This document shows, piece by piece, positions 25,268 to 34,809 of a stretch of 64,000 bases of DNA (positions are counted from its first letter, which is position 1; each line of letters begins with the position of its first letter). Source of the stretch: Stutzerimonas sp. S1. Its GTDB lineage: Bacteria; Pseudomonadota; Gammaproteobacteria; Pseudomonadales; Pseudomonadaceae. A program made the translations under genes and the position numbers. Location of the stretch: NCBI RefSeq assembly GCF_025966695.1, contig NZ_JAOEIY010000001.1:186001-250000 (forward strand), read 5' to 3'. The notes beneath the pieces were generated by a model. It did not search any database. It saw only the letters and a program-made list of their open reading frames with translations, and was not told the origin of the DNA.

Positions 25268-26133
25268 ATCCAGTCCTCGCGCACGCGAATCAGCCCTTCC
25301 TGCGCCACCGACGCCACCAGCTGGCCGGCACGGTTGAAGATGCTGCCGCGGGCAAACCCGCGCGCATTGCCGGCCCAGGGGCTGTCGACCGAATACAGCA
25401 GCCAGTCGTCCATCTTCACCTCACGGTGGAACCAGATGGCGTGGTCCAGGCTGGCCAGCTGGATGAACTTGCTCCAGGAACTCACGCCATGCGGCTGCAG
25501 CGCGGTACCGATGAAGCTGAAGTCCGAGGCGTAGGCCAGCAGGTATTTGTGCAGCGCCGGGCTGTCGGGCAGCGTGCCGTCGGCGCGGAACCACAGGTGG
25601 CGTACCGGCTCGATGGGCTGCGGATTGGCCGGATCGACCAGGGTGATCGGGCGGATCTCGATCGGCTTGGGCCGCCGCAGCTTTTCCATCACCCGCTCCG
25701 GCACCAGCGGCGACAGCTTGTGCAGCAGATCCCACTCGTTGGGCAGATCGTCCGGACCGACCACGTCAGGCATCGGCAACTGGTGCTCGTAGCCGCTCTC
25801 CTCGGCCTGGAACGAGGCGATACCGGTGAAGATGGTCTGGCCCTTCTGGATCGCGCTGACCCGACGCGTGGTGAAGCTGCCGCCGTCGCGCACGCGGTCG
25901 ACGTCATACACCACCGGCTGGTGGGAATCACCCGGACGCAGGAAGTAGCCGTGCAGCGAATGCACGTGACGCTCCGCGCTGACCGTCTGGCTGGCAGCGG
26001 AGATCACCTGGCCGAGGACCTGCCCGCCGAATAGCTGGGGGAAGCCGAGATCCTGGCTGGCGCCGCGGAACAGGTTCTCCTCGATGCGCTCCAGCGTCAG
26101 CAGGTTGACCAGGGTGTCGAGTGTCTGGGTCAT
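25264..26133 (-). CDS. tesB: Acyl-CoA thioesterase II
   Basis: The 289-residue double-hotdog thioesterase hydrolyses medium- and long-chain acyl-CoA in the cytoplasm. Family segments are visible as FRGASQDLGFPQLFGGQVLGQ, HSLHGYFLRPGD, RVRDGGSFTTRRV and, near the C-terminus, SLDHAIWFHR with GFARGSIFNRAGQLVASVAQEGL. The length equals E. coli TesB (about 286). The ATG at 26133 follows a short gap after the acetyltransferase gene. Confidence 0.96.
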   Translation of the reverse strand: MTQTLDTLVNLLTLERIEENLFRGASQDLGFPQLFGGQVLGQVISAASQTVSAERHVHSLHGYFLRPGDSHQPVVYDVDRVRDGGSFTTRRVSAIQKGQTIFTGIASFQAEESGYEHQLPMPDVVGPDDLPNEWDLLHKLSPLVPERVMEKLRRPKPIEIRPITLVDPANPQPIEPVRHLWFRADGTLPDSPALHKYLLAYASDFSFIGTALQPHGVSSWSKFIQLASLDHAIWFHREVKMDDWLLYSVDSPWAGNARGFARGSIFNRAGQLVASVAQEGLIRVREDWM

Positions 26134-26205
26134 GGCGGCATCCTTGATATGGCACGAGGCGGGCGGGCAATGTTACGGACTTCGCCGGCATCGCTCCAGC
26201 ATCGG

Positions 26206-26754
26206 TCAGCATCTGCGCCAATCACAGCGGCGTTGTCGATAGCGGCGCTGGCGCCGCAGTGGATGCCCTTCCGCCAGCGCCGGATGGACGAAATCGTCCC
26301 GGGGATCGTGGCGCATGCCGAGGCTTTCCAGCAGTTGCTGCGCCGGTTCGTCGAGCGCAGCGGCCACAGCACTCACCTCGTCCAGACCGAGCGGCCCGAA
26401 GGCACAGTCCAGCGTTGCCTGCAGCGCTTCGCGTGCCAGGCCCTTGCCCCAGTGGCGGTAGCCCAGCCGCCAGATAACTTCCGCCGTCGAGCCTTCCGTC
26501 TGTGCGACGAGCCCGCAGAAGCCGATGAGCTGCTGGCTCTGTCGGTACTCCAGCGCCCACAGACCGAAGCCATGCTGGAGAAACTGCAGGCGGCAGCGCA
26601 CCAGCAGCGCAGCGCACTCATCACGTGACAGCAGCGCCGGCGCGTAACGCATCACCTCGGGATCGGCGCACAGCTGTGCCAACGCGTCGAGATCCGTGTC
26701 GCGCCAGTGGCGCAGACGCAGCCGCGCCGTGTCCAGCTCGAGGCGGCTAGCCAT
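26206..26754 (-). CDS. GNAT-family N-acetyltransferase (RimJ/RimL-like)
   Basis: The 182-residue protein begins with LDTARLRLRHWRDTD, the classic start of RimJ/RimL-type GNATs. The acetyl-CoA-binding segment follows the WRLGYRHWGKGLAREAL pattern (Q/R-x-x-G-x-G/A loop). These enzymes acetylate protein N-termini or small amines. The start is the ATG at 26754. The C-terminus is rich in Arg and Cys and looks atypical, so the exact end of the homologous domain may be near residue 160. Confidence 0.87.
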   Translation of the reverse strand: MASRLELDTARLRLRHWRDTDLDALAQLCADPEVMRYAPALLSRDECAALLVRCRLQFLQHGFGLWALEYRQSQQLIGFCGLVAQTEGSTAEVIWRLGYRHWGKGLAREALQATLDCAFGPLGLDEVSAVAAALDEPAQQLLESLGMRHDPRDDFVHPALAEGHPLRRQRRYRQRRCDWRRC

Positions 26755-26825
26755 CGCGGCGCCTTGAGAGCGTCGCCGGCGAGCCGGCATACTCCCGCGC
26801 TCCAGCCAATGATTTCTCTGGGTTC

Positions 26826-27746
26826 ATGCCGCTACCTCTGGTCTTTCACGACGATTACAGCCCGCCGCTGCCGCCGGGACATCGCTTCCCGATGGAGAAG
26901 TTCCGGCTGCTGCGCGACCACCTGGTCGATAGTGGTGTGACCACGGACGCGGCGCTGTTGCGTCCGACGTTGTGTCACCACGACGTGCTGGCGCTGGCGC
27001 ACGACCCCGCATACGTCGCGCGCTACTGCAGCGGCGACATGAGTCCCGCGGAGCTGCGCCGGCTCGGCCTGCCCTGGAGTCCGGCACTGGCGCAGCGCAC
27101 CGTGCGCGCGGTGGGCGGCTCGCTGCTGACTGCCGAACTGGCGCTGCGCCATGGCCTGGCCTGCCACTTGGCCGGCGGCACGCACCACGCCCATCGCGAC
27201 CACGCTTCGGGGTTCTGCATCTTCAACGACCTGGCCGTGGTTGCGCTCTATCTGCTGGAAAGCGGACAGGTCGGCCGCGTGCTGATCTTCGACTGCGACG
27301 TGCATCAGGGCGACGGCACCGCGCGCATCCTCGACGGCGTGGCGGATGCGGTAACGGTGTCACTGCACTGCGAGAAGAATTTCCCGGCACGCAAGGCCCG
27401 CAGCGACTGGGACATTCCCCTGGCGCCGGGCCTGGGCGACGCGGACTACCTCAAGGTAGTGAATGACACGCTGAACTATCTGCTGCCGCTGTATCAGCCG
27501 GACCTGGTGCTCTACGACGCCGGGGTCGATGTACATCGCGACGACGCTCTCGGCCTGCTCGATCTCAGCGATGCGGGGCTGACGGCCCGTGACAGTGCCG
27601 TCATCGAGCATTGCCTCGGCCGCGATATTCCGCTGGCCGGGCTGATCGGCGGTGGCTACGACAAGGACCGCAACCGGCTCGCGCGCCGCCACGCGCAGCT
27701 ACACCTCAGCGCAGCGCGGGCCTGGCAACAGTACGGTCTGGATTGA
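26826..27746 (+). CDS. Histone deacetylase-superfamily protein
   Basis: The 306-residue class II/IV-type deacetylase-like hydrolase has the active-site His pair and loop in GGTHHAHRDHASGFCIFNDLA. Zinc ligands are in IFDCDVHQGDGTA and in LYDAGVDVHRDD, and a catalytic Tyr region is GGGYDKD. Bacterial members act on acetylpolyamines or acetylated small molecules and proteins. It stands alone on the plus strand, divergent from the acetyltransferase gene 71 bases away. Substrate is unknown. Confidence 0.93.
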   Translation: MPLPLVFHDDYSPPLPPGHRFPMEKFRLLRDHLVDSGVTTDAALLRPTLCHHDVLALAHDPAYVARYCSGDMSPAELRRLGLPWSPALAQRTVRAVGGSLLTAELALRHGLACHLAGGTHHAHRDHASGFCIFNDLAVVALYLLESGQVGRVLIFDCDVHQGDGTARILDGVADAVTVSLHCEKNFPARKARSDWDIPLAPGLGDADYLKVVNDTLNYLLPLYQPDLVLYDAGVDVHRDDALGLLDLSDAGLTARDSAVIEHCLGRDIPLAGLIGGGYDKDRNRLARRHAQLHLSAARAWQQYGLD

Positions 27747-27794
27747 GACGGCGCCGGCCCCGGGCGGGACCGACGCAGAGGACGGAAGGCGCGG

Positions 27795-28685
27795 CTATTG
27801 GCGCATCCACGGCGGCGTCGGCGGCTCGTCCTTCGGCGCATCGTCGGCATTGCGCAACGCCTCGCGACGCGCCTGCTCGGCCAGGGTGGCCTTGATCTCG
27901 CGCATCACCGCATCGAGGTCAGCCGCGTCCTCCGGCTCGGCGAACTCCCCGGTCAGCTCGCTCTCCGGCGTCAACTTGCCCTGCTCGTAGAGCGCCCACA
28001 TTTCCTTGGCGTAGCGGGTGTACTTCAGCTCCGGGGCGAAGCGCCCGAAGTACGCCGCCATGTTGCCGACATCACGCTCGAGCATCTCGAAGGCGTGATT
28101 GTTGCCGGCGGCATCCACCGCCTGCGGCAGGTCGATGATCACCGGGCCGTGCTCGTCGAGCAGTACGTTGAACTCCGACAGATCGCCATGCACCAGCCCT
28201 GCGCAGAGCATCTTGACGATCTCGTGGATCATGAAGGCATGAAACTCGCGGGCATCGTCCGGGTGCAACTCGACGTCGTTGAGACGCGGCGCGGCATCGC
28301 CATCCTCGCCAGCGATCATCTCCATCAGCAGCACGCCATCGAGAAAATCGTAGGGCTTGGGCACCCGCACGCCGGCATCGGCGAGACGGAACAGCGCCGC
28401 GACCTCGGCGTTCTGCCAGTTTTCTTCCTTCTCCTTGCGGCCATGCTTGGAGCCCTTGGCCATCGCGCGCGCATCACGGCTACTGCGAACCTTGCGTCCT
28501 TCCTGGTACTTCACCGCCTGGCGAAAACTGCGTTTATTGGCCTCCTTGTAGACCTTCGCGCAGCGCAGCTCATCGCCACAGCGCACTACATATACCGCTG
28601 CTTCCTTGCCGCTCATCAGCGGCCGCAGCACCTCGTCGATCAGGCCATCCTCGATCAGTGGTTCGAGTCGTTTAGGCGTTTTCAT
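27795..28685 (-). CDS. RIO-type serine/threonine protein kinase
   Basis: The 296-residue RIO1-like kinase has GKEAAVYVVRCGDE as nucleotide loop, a catalytic Lys in CAKVYK, the RIO flexible loop (RSFRQAVKYQEGRKVRSSRDARAM), the catalytic loop HGDLSEFNVLL and the metal-binding Asp in VIIDLPQAVD. The ATG at 28685 is chosen at the MKTPKRL start; the frame is open further upstream but without family sequence. In eukaryotes and archaea RIO kinases act in ribosome maturation. The bacterial role is not established. Confidence 0.9.
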   Translation of the reverse strand: MKTPKRLEPLIEDGLIDEVLRPLMSGKEAAVYVVRCGDELRCAKVYKEANKRSFRQAVKYQEGRKVRSSRDARAMAKGSKHGRKEKEENWQNAEVAALFRLADAGVRVPKPYDFLDGVLLMEMIAGEDGDAAPRLNDVELHPDDAREFHAFMIHEIVKMLCAGLVHGDLSEFNVLLDEHGPVIIDLPQAVDAAGNNHAFEMLERDVGNMAAYFGRFAPELKYTRYAKEMWALYEQGKLTPESELTGEFAEPEDAADLDAVMREIKATLAEQARREALRNADDAPKDEPPTPPWMRQ

Positions 28686-28771
28686 CAGCGACTTGCAGAT
28701 CCTTCTCGGTGGGTGCGGGCTTGCAGGGTACGGCAATCGCCTGCCCGCTTCCATGTTCTGCCTCCAGTTTG

Positions 28772-28779
28772 AAAGCGCA
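28772..28779 (+). promoter_or_regulatory. Ada box upstream of ada
   Basis: AAAGCGCA equals the core of the E. coli Ada operator, 65 bases before the ada ATG. A related GAAAGCGG follows at 28803-28810. Methylated Ada would bind here and activate its own gene. Confidence 0.6.
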
Positions 28780-28843
28780 GTTCGGATTGGCGCTCGCCAC
28801 ATGAAAGCGGACAATCCCACACAACCCTCTGCGGAGCATCGCC

Positions 28844-29884
28844 ATGCTCGACACCGACCGCTGCTGGGAGGCGCTCTGCGCACGCGACGCCGCGTTCGAC
28901 GGGCGCTTCGTGTTCGCCGTGCAGTCGACCGGCATCTTCTGTCGCCCCAGTTGCCCGGCCCGCCGGCCACGGCGTGACCGGGTGCGCTTCTTCCACAACG
29001 CCGACGACGCCGAAGCTGCCGGTTTTCGCCCGTGCCGGCGCTGCTGGCCGCAGGCACAGAGCCCGGCCGAGCAGCTGGATGCGCTGGTGATCGCCGCCTG
29101 TCGCCTGCTGGACGACGCACCACAGCCACTGTCACTGGCGCGACTGGCCGCGAAGATCGGCCTGTCACCCTCGCACCTGGCCCGCGCATTCAAGGCGCGC
29201 ACCGGCCTTACGCCCAATGCCTGGGCTGCGGCACGACGCCGCGAACGGCTGCACGCACAGCTACCCGCGGCGAACAACGTGCTCGATGCTGTCCTGGCCG
29301 CCGGTTATCCGAGTACCCGCGCCGTCTACGCGGATGGCGATGCCTTGAGTCCGGCGCAGCGTCGGCGCAAAGGCGCCGGGGAAATCCTGCGCTACGCCAT
29401 CGCACCTTGCCCGCTGGGGCTGTTGCTGCTCGCCGCCAGCGACCGGGGCGTCTGCGCACTGCTGTTCGGCGACGATGAGCCAGCCCTGGAGCAGGAGTTG
29501 CGCGAACGCTTCGCCGCCGCTCACCTGCAGCGCGACCAGATGGGGCTTGGCGACTGGCTGCAGGCCGTCATCACTCAGCTGGAGGAGCCGGCCCGCGCCG
29601 CGCAGCTGCCGCTGGACTTGCGCGGCAGCGCCTTCCAGCAGCGCGTCTGGCAGGCGTTGCAGGCCATTCCGCCGGGACAGACGCGGCGTTACGGCGAACT
29701 TGCCAGCACGCTCAACAGCCACGCCCGCGCAGTCGCCCGCGCCTGCGCAAGCAACCCGATCGCCCTGCTGGTGCCCTGTCATCGGGTGGTTGGCGCGCAG
29801 CAGGCGCTGACCGGCTATCGCTGGGGGCTGGCGCGCAAGGCGGCACTGCTCGCGCGCGAAGCGCAGGATGACACGGGAGACTGA
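28844..29884 (+). CDS. ada: Bifunctional methylphosphotriester/O6-alkylguanine repair protein and regulator Ada
   Basis: The 346-residue protein is fully collinear with E. coli Ada. The N-terminal zinc domain has four cysteines (FCRPSCPA and FRPCRRC), including the methyl-acceptor Cys. An AraC-type DNA-binding region follows (LARLAAKIGLSPSHLARAFK, near 95-160). The C-terminal methyltransferase domain has the acceptor Cys in LVPCHRVV. It repairs alkylated DNA and activates the adaptive response. A candidate Ada box lies 65 bases upstream. A small gene overlaps its 3' end by 17 bases. Confidence 0.96.
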   Translation: MLDTDRCWEALCARDAAFDGRFVFAVQSTGIFCRPSCPARRPRRDRVRFFHNADDAEAAGFRPCRRCWPQAQSPAEQLDALVIAACRLLDDAPQPLSLARLAAKIGLSPSHLARAFKARTGLTPNAWAAARRRERLHAQLPAANNVLDAVLAAGYPSTRAVYADGDALSPAQRRRKGAGEILRYAIAPCPLGLLLLAASDRGVCALLFGDDEPALEQELRERFAAAHLQRDQMGLGDWLQAVITQLEEPARAAQLPLDLRGSAFQQRVWQALQAIPPGQTRRYGELASTLNSHARAVARACASNPIALLVPCHRVVGAQQALTGYRWGLARKAALLAREAQDDTGD

Positions 29885-30176
29885 CGGTTTATTTGCGGTC
29901 CGATGGCAGACAGCCGCCGAACCGAGAGCCGTCATCACCGAACTGAAGCGTTACCGCATCCACTACCGCATCAACGGCGCACCTGCCTCGCTGCTGATGA
30001 GCGCCTTCGAGGAACCCAGCCTGGAGCAGATCGAGCTGGAAATCCTGCTTGGCCACGTACGCAACCCTCAGGCCGCCATCGATGCCCCCTGGGAAGCCCC
30101 GGAGCGCGCCAGCGAGCACCGGCGCATGGCGGACCTCGGCGTCAGCGACATCCAGATCGAAGAGGACCGCCACTGA
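29868..30176 (+). CDS. Small hypothetical protein overlapping ada
   Basis: This is a 102-residue soluble protein of unknown family. It overlaps the 3' end of ada by 17 bases in another frame. The first roughly 25 residues are encoded by this overlap and the ada downstream region and look unstructured. The segment from LKRYRIHYRINGAPASLLMSAF to LGHVRNPQAA looks like a compact alpha/beta domain. No alternative ATG is available before that segment, so 29868 is used; a non-ATG start closer to the domain is possible. Confidence 0.6.
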   Translation: MTRETDGLFAVRWQTAAEPRAVITELKRYRIHYRINGAPASLLMSAFEEPSLEQIELEILLGHVRNPQAAIDAPWEAPERASEHRRMADLGVSDIQIEEDRH

Positions 30177-30207
30177 GCGGTAGGATGGGCACCATTCATC
30201 CTCCGCC
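30177..30207. repeat. Degenerate intergenic hairpin upstream of tatD
   Basis: GCGG-T-AGGATG and CATCCT-C-CGC form an imperfect hairpin in the 43-base gap before tatD. It resembles the GGTGGATGG/CCATCCACC repeat at 8495-8520. The family membership is a by-eye impression. Confidence 0.35.
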
Positions 30208-30219
30208 AGGCCGAAAAGC

Positions 30220-31017
30220 ATGCCCGTGCCGCTGATCGACACCCACACCCATCTCGATTTCGAGGCGTTCGACGCCGACCGGCAGGCCGTGCTGGCCCGC
30301 AGCGCGGCCAACGGTGTCGAGCGCATCGTCGTGCTGGGGGTGCATGCCGACAACTGGCAGCGAGTCTGGCAGCTCGCCTGCGCGGAACCCGCGGTGCATG
30401 CCGCGCTGGGCCTGCATCCGGTGTTTCTCGCACAGCATCGGCCGGAGCACCTGACGCAGCTGCGCGACTGGCTGGAGCGCCTGCGCGGCGACGCCAGGCT
30501 GTGCGCCATCGGCGAGATCGGCCTGGACTTCTACATCGCCGACCCGCAACCCGAGCGCCAGCAGCAGCTGCTCGACGCTCAGCTGCAGCTGGCCGCCGAG
30601 TTCGACCTGCCGGTGCTGCTGCACGTGCGGCGTGCCCATGCGGCGATGATCGCCACGCTCAAGCACCATCGCTTACGCCGCAGCGGCATCGTGCATGCGT
30701 TCAGTGGCAGCTGGGAGGAAGCGCGGGAGTATCTGCGCCTGGGCTTCAAACTGGGGCTCGGCGGCGCCGGGACCTGGCCACAGGCCAAGCGCATGCAGCG
30801 GGTGCTCAGACAGCTGCCGCTGGAGAGCATCGTGCTGGAGACCGATGCGCCGGACATGCCGCCGGCCAGCCATCCCGGCGAACGCAACAGCCCGGAATAC
30901 CTGGCCGAGATCTGTCAGACCCTGGCCGACTTGCGCGGCATCGACAGCGAGACGCTTGCGCGGGCCAGCTACCGCACCAGCTGCGAGCTGTTCGGCTGGC
31001 CGGATCGCGCCGGCTAG
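30220..31017 (+). CDS. TatD-family metal-dependent hydrolase (DNase-like)
   Basis: The 265-residue TIM-barrel hydrolase has metal ligands in [30 protein letters not shown] and ETDAPDMPP. This is the complete TatD signature, with [11 protein letters not shown] after the last motif. Such enzymes hydrolyse DNA ends or related phosphoesters. It could be the paralogue YjjV rather than TatD itself, so no symbol is given. Its TAG shares the palindrome CTAG with the stop of the convergent chemoreceptor gene. Confidence 0.93.
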   Translation: MPVPLIDTHTHLDFEAFDADRQAVLARSAANGVERIVVLGVHADNWQRVWQLACAEPAVHAALGLHPVFLAQHRPEHLTQLRDWLERLRGDARLCAIGEIGLDFYIADPQPERQQQLLDAQLQLAAEFDLPVLLHVRRAHAAMIATLKHHRLRRSGIVHAFSGSWEEAREYLRLGFKLGLGGAGTWPQAKRMQRVLRQLPLESIVLETDAPDMPPASHPGERNSPEYLAEICQTLADLRGIDSETLARASYRTSCELFGWPDRAG

Positions 31018-33044
31018 ACACGGAAGGCGCCGATCAACTGCTGCAACTGCCCCACCAGCTGGGTCAGTTCGCGGCTGGCCTGCTCGGTATGCCCGGCGCC
31101 CTCCGCAGTGCGCTTGCCGGCCTCATTGATCGCCACGATATTGCGATCGATATCGTGCGCCACTGCGGTCTGCTGCTCGGCCGCCGCTGCGATCTGCTGA
31201 CTCTGGTCGACGATGGTGCCGACCGCACCGAGGATGTGTTCCAGCGCCTGCTCGACCTGCGCCGACTGGCTGACGGTACCTTCGGCCAGCGCATGGCTGG
31301 CATGCATGGTCTTCACCGCAGCACCAACGCCCCCCTGCAGGCGGGCGATCATCTGCTCGATTTCCTCGGTGGATTGCTGCGTCCGGCGTGCCAGGTTGCG
31401 CACCTCATCAGCCACCACGGCGAACCCACGACCCTGCTCGCCGGCACGCGCCGCCTCGATCGCGGCATTAAGCGCGAGCAGGTTGGTCTGCTCGGCGATG
31501 CCTTTGATCACGTCGAGCACCTGACTGATGGCCGCGCTGTCGTCCGCCAGGCGATTGATCACCTGCACCGACTGTGCAATCTCCTCGGCCAGACGCTGGA
31601 TGCCGCTCACCTGCGCAACCACCAGGCCGCGGCCGGAGACGGTTTCCGCATTCACGCTCTGCGCGCTGCCGACCGCCGCCTCGGCGCTGCTGGCCACCGC
31701 CTGAGCGGTGGCCGACATCTGATTCATCGCCGTGGCGACCTGCTCGATCTGGCTGCGCTGCTCGGAAACCGTCTGGTTGCTTTCGCCGGAGACATTCTCG
31801 ACCCGCCCGGCCTGGCGCTCGACCTCGCCGACGGTCAGGCCGACCCGCTCGATCAGCTCGCGAATCCGCGCCACGCTATCGTTGAACAGTTGCCCCAGCT
31901 CGCCCAGTTCGTCGTGACTCTGCACCTGATAGCGTGCGGTCATGTCGCCGTCGGCGACGCGGTCCATCACCCGACCGAGGCCACTCAGCGAGGCCCGGGT
32001 CGACACGTAGAAACCGCTATAAAGATAGGCCACCAGCAGCAGCACCACGCCCAGTGCGCTCAGCAGCAGGATCATCAGCAGGCGTTTCTGCGCCAGGCGC
32101 TCGGCGAGATCGCCCTCGAGCAGCTGCAGGATCCGGTCGTTGAGCTGGTAGGTCTTCGCCATTTCGGCGCTGATCCGGTCGTAGAACTGCTCCCACGGAC
32201 GATCGAAGGCATCCGCCATGATCACCTCGTCCTGCAGGATTTCACTGCTGGCCGTCAGCGAGTCGCGACTGGCGCTGGCGTACTGGTCGAGCTGCGCGCG
32301 GGCGGCCGCGCTGCTGCCGATGCTGTCCTGCAGCTGCGCCGCGTACTGCGCCTGCAGCTTGTCCAACTCGAGCACCAGGTTGTCCAGCGTGTTGCTGGCA
32401 TCGGAATTCAGATAGCCCTGGCCGAAGGTATAGGAACCCACCGCCCGGCCCTGACCCAGCGCCGCGGTGATCGTCGGTGTGGCACTGGTCAGCAGTTCCG
32501 CCAGCTGACGCACCTCGCGCTGAGTATCCTGGCTGAGGCCGGACTGACTGGCGATCAGCCTGATCATCACCTGCGAACGGCCCAGCAGGCTGGCAGCCAT
32601 GGCGGACTTGGATTGCAGCGACTGCTCCGCCTGCGCGGTGCTCAATGCGTTGCTCAGCTCGTCGCGGCGCGTGCGAAATTCGGCAACCTGCTCCGGATCG
32701 TCGCTCACTGGCTGCAGGGCCTGCAGGCGCGCCGACAACTGACTCTCGACCTTGCCGCGACGGTCGGCGAGGGCCGCGACGTTGCCCGTCTGGCCGATGA
32801 TCGCCTCAATCTGCACCAGGTCGTGCCAGTCCTCCATGTCGCGACGCAGCAGCATCGCCGAGCCGAGCAGCTCCAGGCTCTGTAGTTCGTTGCGCGTGCC
32901 GACGAACTCCCGATACGAATCACGCACCAGATAGAAGTTGGTCAGCAGCATGGGGACGAAGAACAACAGACTGACCAGGCTGAACTTCATGCCGAAGCTC
33001 AGGCGGTTCATGAACGCGACTGCGGGATACAACAAGCTTTTCAC
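31014..33044 (-). CDS. Methyl-accepting chemotaxis protein
   Basis: The 676-residue chemoreceptor has a first membrane helix near 21-40 and a long helical periplasmic sensor of about 280 residues. A second helix lies near 320-345, followed by HAMP. The signalling hairpin contains [32 protein letters not shown]-type sequence near 515-550. The start is GTG at 33044, chosen for GGGAG 5 bases upstream; the internal ATG 33 bases downstream lacks a site. In pseudomonads a receptor of this type lies beside ampE/ampD. Ligand is unknown. No CheR-binding pentapeptide is seen. Confidence 0.93.
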   Translation of the reverse strand: MKSLLYPAVAFMNRLSFGMKFSLVSLLFFVPMLLTNFYLVRDSYREFVGTRNELQSLELLGSAMLLRRDMEDWHDLVQIEAIIGQTGNVAALADRRGKVESQLSARLQALQPVSDDPEQVAEFRTRRDELSNALSTAQAEQSLQSKSAMAASLLGRSQVMIRLIASQSGLSQDTQREVRQLAELLTSATPTITAALGQGRAVGSYTFGQGYLNSDASNTLDNLVLELDKLQAQYAAQLQDSIGSSAAARAQLDQYASASRDSLTASSEILQDEVIMADAFDRPWEQFYDRISAEMAKTYQLNDRILQLLEGDLAERLAQKRLLMILLLSALGVVLLLVAYLYSGFYVSTRASLSGLGRVMDRVADGDMTARYQVQSHDELGELGQLFNDSVARIRELIERVGLTVGEVERQAGRVENVSGESNQTVSEQRSQIEQVATAMNQMSATAQAVASSAEAAVGSAQSVNAETVSGRGLVVAQVSGIQRLAEEIAQSVQVINRLADDSAAISQVLDVIKGIAEQTNLLALNAAIEAARAGEQGRGFAVVADEVRNLARRTQQSTEEIEQMIARLQGGVGAAVKTMHASHALAEGTVSQSAQVEQALEHILGAVGTIVDQSQQIAAAAEQQTAVAHDIDRNIVAINEAGKRTAEGAGHTEQASRELTQLVGQLQQLIGAFRV

Positions 33045-33267
33045 ACGACGTCTCCCAAATATTATTGGTATGTGCTTGCGGCAGTTGCAGCCACAGCAAG
33101 GGTTCGTCAGAGAGGTGGTATCGGGGCGAGTTATACGGGATATCGGTACGGGCTTTTGTAACTTAAGGTAATGGCGATATGGTATCGCGCCCGATCTGAG
33201 TGGCATGCCAGGCGTGAAGCCTACGAGGTGACGGGCCGCAGCGGCAGCCCGCCGGAGGGAGCATCTA

Positions 33268-33284
33268 GCGGCTGTATGAGCCGC
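33268..33284. terminator. Short hairpin downstream of ampE
   Basis: GCGGCT and AGCCGC (33268-33273, 33279-33284) form a 6-bp stem with a 5-base loop, 30 bases past the ampE stop. There is no T-tract. The rest of the gap up to the chemoreceptor start (33045-33267) shows no gene. Confidence 0.3.
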
Positions 33285-33313
33285 CATTCAGCGGAGCTAG
33301 CGCGGCGGAGCGC

Positions 33314-34150
33314 TCAGGCAAGGAGGATCCATAGCGCGAGCACGGCATACCAGAGCACGCGGGTGCGAACCAGCAGAGCGCCGAGGGCATCGAGCCGGGC
33401 AACCCCCGCCTCCCCCGAGCCGAGCGGGTCGAGGTCGGCCGCCACCACCCCGACCTCGGCAAGCAGACGGTTGGCAGGAATGTCCCAATTGAGCAGCTCG
33501 TGCAGCAGGGCACGATTGACCGCGACGAAATTGCCGACCAGGGCGAAGCTGGCCAGCAGCACGCGTACCGGCAGCCAGTCGAACGCGTGACGCAACTGTC
33601 CGGCGCGCTCGCGCAGCGCCTCCAGCCGAGCGTGCTCGGTGCACAGCGCCAGCAGTCGGTACGCCAGCGCGGCCATCGGGCCGAGCAACACGTACCAGAA
33701 GATCACCGCGAAGAAGCCCTGGTAACTCCGCCACAGCAGGTGGCCCTGCACCGCCTGCAGCAGACTCGGCGGGTCCAGCTCGCGCAGCTGCAGATCGCGT
33801 TCGGCCACCAGTGCCGCGGCTTCCTCATCACCGCGGCGCCAGGCATCGCGGAACGGGCCCAGCTCGCGCTTCACGTCGCCACGACCGAGGCTGTACAGAA
33901 CCACCAGCAGGTGCAGCGGCAGGCTCAGCCAACCGTAGGCGAGCGGCTCGAGCATCCATAGCACGCCGCCGAGCAGCAGTACCGGCAGCAGCACCAGCAG
34001 CGCGAGTGCCAGCCAGGGCGAACCGGCCAGACGCGGATGGTCTTCGAGTCGACGCAACTGGCCTAGCCAGGGACCGTCATGCTGCAGCCTGGGCCGCCAA
34101 TCGGAGAATTTCTCGACCAGCAGCACCAGTAGAACCACCAGAAAACTCAT
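33314..34150 (-). CDS. ampE: Regulatory signalling modulator AmpE
   Basis: The 278-residue integral membrane protein starts MSFLVVLLVLLVEKFSDWRP, the usual AmpE start. It has hydrophobic segments near 1-10, 46-85, 150-175 and at the C-terminus. AmpE lies next to ampD in gammaproteobacteria and has been linked to beta-lactamase induction, though its biochemical role is unclear. It is 21 bases downstream of ampD on the same strand. Confidence 0.93.
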   Translation of the reverse strand: MSFLVVLLVLLVEKFSDWRPRLQHDGPWLGQLRRLEDHPRLAGSPWLALALLVLLPVLLLGGVLWMLEPLAYGWLSLPLHLLVVLYSLGRGDVKRELGPFRDAWRRGDEEAAALVAERDLQLRELDPPSLLQAVQGHLLWRSYQGFFAVIFWYVLLGPMAALAYRLLALCTEHARLEALRERAGQLRHAFDWLPVRVLLASFALVGNFVAVNRALLHELLNWDIPANRLLAEVGVVAADLDPLGSGEAGVARLDALGALLVRTRVLWYAVLALWILLA

Positions 34151-34171
34151 CGTCTCGTCCTTGCTGCCTGC

Positions 34172-34723
34172 TCAGCAGCTGATAGTGGCGGCGCGCAGGC
34201 GCAGCCAGTCGAATGCCGGGCCCGGATCGGTCTTGCGCCCCGGGGCGATGTCGCTGTGGCCGCAGACGCGCTCGGCGGTGATTTCCGGATAGGCGCGCTG
34301 CAGCAACTGGCACAGCTCGATCAGCGCGCTGTACTGCGCGTCGCTGTACGGCTCGTGGTCGGTGCCTTCCAACTCGATGCCGAGGGAGAAGTCGTTGCAA
34401 CCTTCCCGGTCACCGAAGCGCGATACGCCAGCGTGCCACGCCCGGTCGAGGCAGGAGACGAACTGGGTGATCGCCCCATCCCGCTCGATCAGAAAATGTG
34501 CGGAGACCTGCAGCTCGGCGATCTCGGCGAAAAACGGATGCTCGCCGGACACCAGGCAGTTCTGGAAGAACTCTTGGACCTTGCCGGTGCCGAAGCAACC
34601 CGGCGGCAGGCTGATGTTGTGAATGACCAACAGCGAAATCTCGCCATCCGGACGCTGATTGAAATTGGGCGAAGGACAATGGCGAACACCCTGGCACCAG
34701 CCAGTCGCGGAATCCAGATGCAT
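34172..34723 (-). CDS. ampD: 1,6-anhydro-N-acetylmuramyl-L-alanine amidase AmpD
   Basis: The 183-residue cytoplasmic zinc amidase recycles cell-wall anhydromuropeptides and so keeps the AmpR inducer low. Zinc ligands are in VIHNISLP, RAWHAGVS and CGHSDIAPGRKTDPG, and the substrate region GIELEGTD is intact. The N-terminal CPSPNFNQRP is typical of AmpD. It is followed closely by ampE. Confidence 0.96.
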   Translation of the reverse strand: MHLDSATGWCQGVRHCPSPNFNQRPDGEISLLVIHNISLPPGCFGTGKVQEFFQNCLVSGEHPFFAEIAELQVSAHFLIERDGAITQFVSCLDRAWHAGVSRFGDREGCNDFSLGIELEGTDHEPYSDAQYSALIELCQLLQRAYPEITAERVCGHSDIAPGRKTDPGPAFDWLRLRAATISC

Positions 34724-34809
34724 GAGGTGATCCTAGGGACTATTCCCGTTGCGTTGCGGCTGCAGGCTATCCGCAGCAGGGCCGCAGCCGCAAGCCGAAC
34801 AGGCCATCG

